Shown: positions 58,616 through 64,000 of the stretch, piece after piece
How positions within the stretch are numbered: the stretch's first letter is position 1
Layout: each line of letters opens with the position of its first letter
DNA from: Ramlibacter lithotrophicus
Lineage (GTDB): Bacteria; Pseudomonadota; Gammaproteobacteria; Burkholderiales; Burkholderiaceae_C
Direction of reading: 5' to 3'
Length of the DNA stretch: 64,000 nt
Assembly: GCF_012184415.1 (NCBI RefSeq)
Contig: NZ_VTOX01000001.1
Coordinates: 310,001-374,000 of the forward strand
The notes under the pieces: generated by a model
Seen by the model: the letters and a program-made list of their open reading frames with translations, nothing else
Database searches by the model: none
What the model was told of the DNA's origin: nothing
Made by a program: the position numbers and the translations under genes

Positions 58616-58933
58616 ATGAACCGCTTCGAAAGCCCCGCCTTCCACCAGCCCGGCGGCCGCTGGCCGGCCGCCGCCATGCGCGGACTGCTCGGCGTCGCCG
58701 CGCTGGCTTTCACCGCCGGACTGTGGGTGGCGGTCGGCACCCAGGCCGGCCAGTTCGGCGAGCACGATGCGCGGGAGCACGTCACCCTGCCGCCGGTCGT
58801 GGTCGCCGGCGGGCGCCTGCCGCCCGAGGCAATGACTGCCACGCTGGGCGCCGGACCGGCCGCCGTGGACTGCGGTCAGAACGCTTTCCCGCTTGACGCG
58901 CGAAGCCTGAATCGCGTTAACCTCGGCCGATGA
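58616..58933 (+). CDS. Small membrane or exported protein upstream of sensor kinase
   Basis: This 105-residue protein has one hydrophobic segment at residues 22-42 (MRGLLGVAALAFTAGLWVAV) and a soluble C-terminal part. A strong Shine-Dalgarno (AGGAGG) precedes the ATG. Its stop overlaps the kinase start (ATGA, 58930-58933), so it could be a sensing partner or modulator of that kinase; this is inference from coupling. No family recognised. Confidence 0.7.
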   Translation: MNRFESPAFHQPGGRWPAAAMRGLLGVAALAFTAGLWVAVGTQAGQFGEHDAREHVTLPPVVVAGGRLPPEAMTATLGAGPAAVDCGQNAFPLDARSLNRVNLGR

Positions 58934-60210
58934 CGAAGAGCTGGGGAAGTTCCGGCCGCAGCCGCGGCGCCATCCTCGACTGGCTGGTGCGCGTCAACGC
59001 GCAGGTGTCGCAATGGGCCGCCTCGATGTCGTGGTGGCGCCTGATCCTGCTGTTCGTCGTGATCCTCGTCGCCGGCTCGATCATCGGCGAGACGCTTGGC
59101 CTCAAGCACGAGCGGGTGCGCGAAGTCAGGTCCGGCCGCGACACGGTGATTTCCATCGGCGGCAAGGACGGCATCCGCATCACCAAGACGCCCCGGGGAG
59201 CGAAGGACGCGGTGCCGGCGCCGCCGCTGCCACCGCGGGTCGGGGCGCCGCCCGAGGCCCCGGGCGGCGGCGACGAGGCCGCCGCCCAGACCCAGGAGAA
59301 GGCCGCCGAACAGGCGATCGAGGACGCCGCGCAGAGCGTCGAGAAGGCCCTGTCGAAGGCGCTGGGGGACGAGGAGGTCGTCGTGCGGCGCCAGGTGGTC
59401 ACCTTCCGCGGCATCGTCGGCGACCTCGGCGCCGCCGCGATGGTGATCCTCTTCGCGTATCTCGTCGCCTCCAAGATCATCGTGAAGAAGGTGGCGCAGG
59501 CCGACGCCAAGGTGCGCACGGCGCAGGACACGGCGGAACGCGAGACCATGGAGCGGCAGCTCGCGCAGGCCCGGCTGCAGGTGCTGCAGGCGCAGGTGGA
59601 GCCGCATTTCCTGTTCAATACCCTGGCCACGGTGGACTACCTGATCGAGACCGATCCGCCGCGCGCCAGCAAGATGCAGAAGGCGCTGATCACCTACCTG
59701 CGCGGCGCGCTGCCGCAGATGCGCCAGCAGTCGTCCACCCTGGGCCGCGAACTGCGGCTGGTGACCTCGTACCTCGACCTGATCAAGATGCGCATCGAGG
59801 AGCGGCTGGAGGTGGAAATCGCCGTGCCCGAGGCGCTGCGGTCGGCGGAGTTCCCCCCCATGATGCTGCAGACGCTCGTGGAGAACGCCATCAAGCACGG
59901 CATCGAGCCCAAGCCGGACGGCGGCAAGGTGCGCGTGGCGGCCTCGCTGCAGAACGGCCAGATCGCGGTGGAGGTGAGCGACACCGGCGTGGGCCTGCCG
60001 GACGGCGAGTTGCTGGACGGGCCGACTTCCGGCACCGGCGTCGGCCTGCAGAACATCCGCGACCGCCTGGCCATGCTCTATCCCGGCCGCAGCACGCTGA
60101 TGCTGCACTCAGGCGCGGCGGGCGGCACGCTGGTGCGCATCACGCTGCCGCATCGGGTGGCGACGGAACCCGCGGCACAGGGGATGCCGCCGGAGGGCAA
60201 GCTCGCATGA
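58930..60210 (+). CDS. Sensor histidine kinase, LytS/YehU type
   Basis: This 426-residue kinase has a membrane segment at residues 36-56, a loop of about 120 residues with Pro/Ala-rich sequence, a second segment at about 165-185, a coiled coil, and the His_kinase domain with phospho-His226 in VEPHFLFNTLATVDYL and the ATPase block VENAIKHGIEP, DTGVGLPDGE. It overlaps the LytTR regulator gene by four bases (ATGA). The loop is predicted to face the periplasm. Confidence 0.9.
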   Translation: MTKSWGSSGRSRGAILDWLVRVNAQVSQWAASMSWWRLILLFVVILVAGSIIGETLGLKHERVREVRSGRDTVISIGGKDGIRITKTPRGAKDAVPAPPLPPRVGAPPEAPGGGDEAAAQTQEKAAEQAIEDAAQSVEKALSKALGDEEVVVRRQVVTFRGIVGDLGAAAMVILFAYLVASKIIVKKVAQADAKVRTAQDTAERETMERQLAQARLQVLQAQVEPHFLFNTLATVDYLIETDPPRASKMQKALITYLRGALPQMRQQSSTLGRELRLVTSYLDLIKMRIEERLEVEIAVPEALRSAEFPPMMLQTLVENAIKHGIEPKPDGGKVRVAASLQNGQIAVEVSDTGVGLPDGELLDGPTSGTGVGLQNIRDRLAMLYPGRSTLMLHSGAAGGTLVRITLPHRVATEPAAQGMPPEGKLA

Positions 60211-61022
60211 AGCCGGCGACGGGACCGCTGCGCGCGCTGGTGGCCGACGACGAGCGGTTGCTGCGCGAGCAGCTCAAGACGCGCCTGGCCGGCGTGTGGC
60301 CCGGCCTCGAGGTGATTGCCGAGGCGCGCGACGGCCAGGAGGCACTGGACAAGGCACAGGAGCTGCGCCCGGACGTCGTCTTTCTCGACATCCGGATGCC
60401 GGGCATGACCGGCCTCGAGGCGGCGCGAGAGATCGTGGCGCTGCCGGGCTGGGCCGGGGAGATCGTGTTCGTCACCGCCTACGACGAATATGCGATCGCC
60501 GCCTTCGAGCAGGGGGCGCTCGACTACCTGCTCAAGCCCGTGGAGCCGCAGCGCCTGGCGCAGACGGCGCTGCGGGTGCACGCGCGACTGCAGGGCAAGC
60601 GCGCGGCGGCGCTGCCCGACGATGCAGCGCTGGACGCCCTGCTGGCCAAGCTGGCACGCATCGGGCAGGGCATAGCCCGCGGTGGCGCGCTGGACGAGCC
60701 GCTGCGCTGGATCCAGTGCTCGGTCGGGTCGACGACCCGCCTGATCGACGTGAAGGACGTCCTGTTCTTCCGCTCGGACGAGAAGTACACGCGGGTGCAG
60801 ACGCGACAGCTCGAAGCCTTCATCCGCACGCCGATCCGCGAACTGGTGCCGCGCCTGGACGGCCAGCAGTTCTGGCAGATCCACCGCTCCACGCTGGTGA
60901 ACCTGGCAGCGATTTCGAGGGTGACGCGCGACGAAACCGGGCGCCAGCGTGTGCACATCGAAGGCCACCCCGAGGTGCTCGAGGTGAGCCGCAGCTTCGC
61001 CCACCTGTTTCGCAGCGCGTGA
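60207..61022 (+). CDS. LytTR-family response regulator
   Basis: This 271-residue regulator has an N-terminal receiver (ALVADDERLLREQL, phospho-Asp61 in VVFLDIRMPG, Lys in YLLKPV) and a C-terminal LytTR DNA-binding domain (IDVKDVLFFRSDEKYTRVQT, then FWQIHRSTLVNLAAI). It should be phosphorylated by the overlapping kinase. Targets are unknown; LytTR sites are usually paired direct repeats upstream of target promoters. Confidence 0.92.
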   Translation: MKPATGPLRALVADDERLLREQLKTRLAGVWPGLEVIAEARDGQEALDKAQELRPDVVFLDIRMPGMTGLEAAREIVALPGWAGEIVFVTAYDEYAIAAFEQGALDYLLKPVEPQRLAQTALRVHARLQGKRAAALPDDAALDALLAKLARIGQGIARGGALDEPLRWIQCSVGSTTRLIDVKDVLFFRSDEKYTRVQTRQLEAFIRTPIRELVPRLDGQQFWQIHRSTLVNLAAISRVTRDETGRQRVHIEGHPEVLEVSRSFAHLFRSA

Positions 61023-61052
61023 CGGCCGGCCGCGAATACCGCGACCCGCTGC

Positions 61053-61847
61053 TTACTCGACGACCGCCACGGCGTTGTGGCTGAAGCCGCCGTCGACGTA
61101 GGTGATCTCGGAGGTCATGCCGGCCGACAGGTCGCTGAACAGGAACGCGGCGACGTTGCCGACGTCCTCGATCGTCACGTTGCGCCGCAGGGGCGAACCG
61201 TTGGCGGCGATCGCCAGCAGCTTGGTGAAGTCCTTGATGCCGCTGGCCGCCAGCGTGCGGATCGGGCCGGCGCTGATGCCGTTGACGCGGATGCTGCGGC
61301 CGTCGGGCAGCTTGCCGACCGCCTCGGCCAGGTAGCGCACCGACGCTTCCAGGCTCGCCTTGGCCAGCCCCATCGTGTTGTAGTTCGGGATCGCGCGGAC
61401 CGCCCCCAGGTACGACATCGTCAGCAGCGCCGAGCGGTCGTTCAGGTAGGGCAGCGCCGCCTTCGCCAGCGCCGGGAAGCTGTACGCGCTGATGTCGTGG
61501 GCGATGCGGAAGTTCTCCCGCGACAGGCCGTCGAGGAAACTGCCGCTGATGGCCTCGCGCGGCGCATACCCGATGCTGTGCAGGAACCCGTCGAACTTCG
61601 GCCACCGCGCCGACAGGTCGCGAAACAGGTTCTCGATCTGCGCGTCGTCGCCGACGTCGCAGTCGAAGATCAGGTTCGACCCGAAGTCGGCGGCCAGCTC
61701 CGTGATGCGGTCCCTGAAGCGCTCGCCGACGTAGCTGAATGCCAGTTCAGCCCCCTGGTCGTGGCAGGCCTTGGCGACGCCATACGCGATCGAACGGTTC
61801 GACAGAACGCCGGTGATCAACAATTTCTTGCCGGAGAGGAATCCCAT
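61053..61847 (-). CDS. fabI: Enoyl-ACP reductase (NADH)
   Basis: This 264-residue enzyme completes each cycle of fatty-acid elongation. It has the FabI Rossmann start [20 protein letters not shown], and the catalytic Tyr-x6-Lys as YNTMGLAK. The glycine-containing NSIGYAP-type loop is [15 protein letters not shown]. Length is normal. The ATG at 61847 gives MGFLSGKK, the usual N-terminus. It is divergent from the yejA-like gene with a 39-base gap that must hold both promoters. Confidence 0.95.
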   Translation of the reverse strand: MGFLSGKKLLITGVLSNRSIAYGVAKACHDQGAELAFSYVGERFRDRITELAADFGSNLIFDCDVGDDAQIENLFRDLSARWPKFDGFLHSIGYAPREAISGSFLDGLSRENFRIAHDISAYSFPALAKAALPYLNDRSALLTMSYLGAVRAIPNYNTMGLAKASLEASVRYLAEAVGKLPDGRSIRVNGISAGPIRTLAASGIKDFTKLLAIAANGSPLRRNVTIEDVGNVAAFLFSDLSAGMTSEITYVDGGFSHNAVAVVE

Positions 61848-61886
61848 AGGCCTCGTTGGTTGCATATTTCTGTGCAGAATTGTCGC

Positions 61887-63707
61887 ATGCGACTTTGGTT
61901 CCTGGTCCTGATGTGGTTTGCGGCCCCCCTTGCCTGGGCCGCGCCGGGGTACGCGGTGTGGGGCACCTTCAAGTACCCGCCAGGCTTCACCCACTTCGAC
62001 TACGTGAATCCCCAGGCCCCCAAGGGCGGCGAACTGCGGCTGGTGGCCGGCTCGCGCATCTCCACGTTCGACAAGTACAACCCGTTCACGCTCAAGGGGA
62101 CGGCCCCCTCGTTCCTGGGCGACCTGCTGTTCGAGGGGCTGCTCACCGGGTCGATGGATGAAATCGGGGTTGCCTACGGGCTGCTTGCGCACGACGTGGA
62201 GGTGGCGCCGGACCTCCTGTCGGTCACGTTCCGGCTGCGTCCGGAGGCCCGCTTCCACAACGGCGACCCGGTGCTGGCCGCCGACGTCAAGCACAGTTAC
62301 GAGACGCTGGTTTCCAAGTACGCGGCGCCCGGCTACGCGACCCTGCTGGTCAACGTCGAGGGCTGCGACGTGCTGGACGAGCGCACGGTGCGCTTCCGGT
62401 TCAGGAAGCCGGACCGGCAGTCGCCGCTGGTGGTCGGCGGCCTGCCGGTCTTCAGCCGCAAGTGGGGCGGCGGCAAGCCGTTCGACCAGGTGGTGACCGA
62501 CGTGCCGATTGCCACCGGCCCGTACCGGATCGGCCAGGTGCGCTTCGGCAAGGACATCACGTACGCCCGCGACCCGAATTACTGGGGGCGCGACCTGCCG
62601 GTGCGCCGCGGCATGAACAACTTCGACCGGATCACCGTCAAGATCTACCGCGACAACACGGCCCAGCTGGAGGCGCTGAAGGCCGGCGAGTTCGACCTGA
62701 TGCTGTTCTTCTCGGCCGGCGACTGGACGCGCCGCCTCAACGGGCCGCGGATCGACAAGGGGGACCTCGTCAAGAGTCCCTTCCGGCACCGCCAGCCGGA
62801 CGGCTTCCAGAGCTATGTCCTGAACAGCCGGCTCGAGAAGTTCCAGGACCGCCGCGTGCGGATGGCCCTGGAACTCGCGATGGACTACGAGTGGATGAAC
62901 CGGCAGCTGTTTCGCAACAGCTACAAGCGCGTGAAGGGCATCTTCGGCAACACCGACTGCGAAGCGAACGGCCTGCCGTCGCCCGAGGAGGTGGCGCTGC
63001 TGGAGCCGTTCCGCCACAAGCTGCCGGCCGACGTGTTCGGGCCCATGGCCCTGCCGCCGCGCACCGACCCGCCGAACTCTCTGCGCGCCAACCTGTTGAA
63101 GGCGCGGGCACTGCTGAACGAGGCCGGCTGGCAGATGCGCGACGGCGCGCTGCGCAACGCCAAAGGCGAGGCGCTGACAGTGGAGTACATGGATTCGACC
63201 GAGGGCCGCGCACTGACAACGACCGTGGCATGGAGGCGTGCGCTGGAGAAACTGGGCATCGAGTTGCGCTATCGCACCGTCGACTTCGCGCTGTACCAGG
63301 AACGGCTCGACACGTTCCAGTTCGAGATGGTGAGCATCGCCTTTCCCGGGACCCATTTCCCCGGAGCCGAGTACGCGGACCTGTTCGGCAGCAAGGCGGC
63401 CGACACCAACGGCTCCGGCAATTACGCCGGCGTGAAGAGTCCGGCGGTCGACGCGCTGATCGCCGGCATCACGGGCGCGGAGAACCGCGGCGAATTCCTG
63501 GCCGCCTGCCGGGCCCTGGACCGCGTGCTCGCCCACGGCCACTACATGGTGCCGGCCTGGACCACCAGCGAGCAGCGCGTCGCGTACAGTCGCTGGAAAC
63601 TCGAGCGGCCGGCCGTCGTGCCGCCCCACCCGCCGGAGGGCGTCGCCTACATGGACTGGCCGATGACCACCTGGTGGGCACGGAACCCGCCGATCACTTC
63701 CAAGTGA
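61887..63707 (+). CDS. yejA: ABC transporter solute-binding protein, YejA type
   Basis: This 606-residue periplasmic binding protein of family 5 has a signal peptide ([19 protein letters not shown]) and the YejA opening of [20 protein letters not shown]. It contains the [20 protein letters not shown] block typical of the YejA branch. YejABEF imports peptides, including antimicrobial peptides such as microcin C in other bacteria. A permease starts five bases after the stop. Confidence 0.9.
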   Translation: MRLWFLVLMWFAAPLAWAAPGYAVWGTFKYPPGFTHFDYVNPQAPKGGELRLVAGSRISTFDKYNPFTLKGTAPSFLGDLLFEGLLTGSMDEIGVAYGLLAHDVEVAPDLLSVTFRLRPEARFHNGDPVLAADVKHSYETLVSKYAAPGYATLLVNVEGCDVLDERTVRFRFRKPDRQSPLVVGGLPVFSRKWGGGKPFDQVVTDVPIATGPYRIGQVRFGKDITYARDPNYWGRDLPVRRGMNNFDRITVKIYRDNTAQLEALKAGEFDLMLFFSAGDWTRRLNGPRIDKGDLVKSPFRHRQPDGFQSYVLNSRLEKFQDRRVRMALELAMDYEWMNRQLFRNSYKRVKGIFGNTDCEANGLPSPEEVALLEPFRHKLPADVFGPMALPPRTDPPNSLRANLLKARALLNEAGWQMRDGALRNAKGEALTVEYMDSTEGRALTTTVAWRRALEKLGIELRYRTVDFALYQERLDTFQFEMVSIAFPGTHFPGAEYADLFGSKAADTNGSGNYAGVKSPAVDALIAGITGAENRGEFLAACRALDRVLAHGHYMVPAWTTSEQRVAYSRWKLERPAVVPPHPPEGVAYMDWPMTTWWARNPPITSK

Positions 63708-63711
63708 CCGA

Positions 63712-64000
63712 ATGACCGCGTACATCGTCAAGCGAATCCTGCTGATGCTGCCGACCCTGTTCGGCGTGCTGCTGCTCACCTTCGTGGTGACCCAGTTCGT
63801 CCCCGGCGGGCCGGTGGAGCAGTACATCGCCGAAGCGCGCCGCGGCGCCGCAGCCGCCGGCGACGCGGGCGGCTACCGGGGAGGGCAGGGGGTCGATCCG
63901 AAGAAGATCGAGCAGATCAAGGCCCTGTACGGCTTCGACAAGCCGCCGGCCGAGCGTTTCTGGCAGATGCTCAAGCAGTTCGCGCAGTTCGACCTGGGAC
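63712..64000 (+). CDS. yejB: ABC transporter permease, YejB type (5' part)
   Basis: The first 96 residues of a DppB-like permease are present: [20 protein letters not shown], then [11 protein letters not shown] and an insert rich in Gly/Ala (about residues 42-55) before [20 protein letters not shown]. That longer loop is typical of YejB. The gene runs off the end of the window. Confidence 0.88.
   Translation, partial: MTAYIVKRILLMLPTLFGVLLLTFVVTQFVPGGPVEQYIAEARRGAAAAGDAGGYRGGQGVDPKKIEQIKALYGFDKPPAERFWQMLKQFAQFDLG

Overview
The window is about 68% GC and reads as chromosome from a betaproteobacterium of the order Burkholderiales, most likely Comamonadaceae (Ramlibacter/Variovorax-like). The reasons are gene content and order (holC after pepA, divergent lptFG, fabI next to yejAB, cysB, argA), codon use, and GC-rich intergenic repeats of a style common in that family. 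The genus is an inference.

Layout. 1-5.7 kb is a peptide-type ABC importer operon (solute-binding protein end, two permeases, two ATPases) followed by an M20 peptidase. 6.2-8.9 kb is a minus-strand trio of alpha/beta hydrolase, phosphoribosyltransferase and erythromycin-esterase-like protein. 9.1-18.5 kb holds argA (minus), three tandem paralogous membrane proteins with degenerate GGDEF domains, and a long hrpA that carries two repeat elements in frame. 18.6-27.9 kb holds a Tat-type Rieske protein, a PLP aminotransferase, cysB, a CbiX-like protein, lptG/lptF, pepA, holC with a small partner, and a branched-chain-type amino-acid binding protein with a clear terminator. 28.1-36.3 kb encodes two overlapping hybrid histidine kinases; the first has a nine-unit poly-HAMP array made of near-identical 276-bp DNA repeats.

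36.3-51.2 kb is an element integrated into tRNA-Ser(GGA). A 14-bp piece of the tRNA 3' end recurs at the far end next to a P4-type tyrosine integrase, and the tRNA's probable own terminator now lies beyond it. The element has early, AlpA-like and replication-type genes and a tail-tip module, but no terminase, portal, capsid or tape-measure gene. Its tRNA-proximal end has long degenerate repeat arrays around a lone PD-(D/E)XK (HsdR-N-like) nuclease gene. Just outside the far end is a 163-bp tandem repeat that looks like the tRNA T-arm split by an insert.

51.7-64 kb holds a serralysin-like RTX metalloprotease, several small proteins including a KGG-type stress protein, a biodegradative basic amino-acid decarboxylase, a LytS/LytTR-type two-component system, fabI, and the start of a yejAB-type peptide importer. 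Peptide use is a recurring theme: two importers, M20 peptidase, PepA and a secreted protease. The best candidates for something undescribed are the repeat arrays with the lone nuclease, the split-tRNA tandem repeat, and the triplet of degenerate GGDEF proteins.
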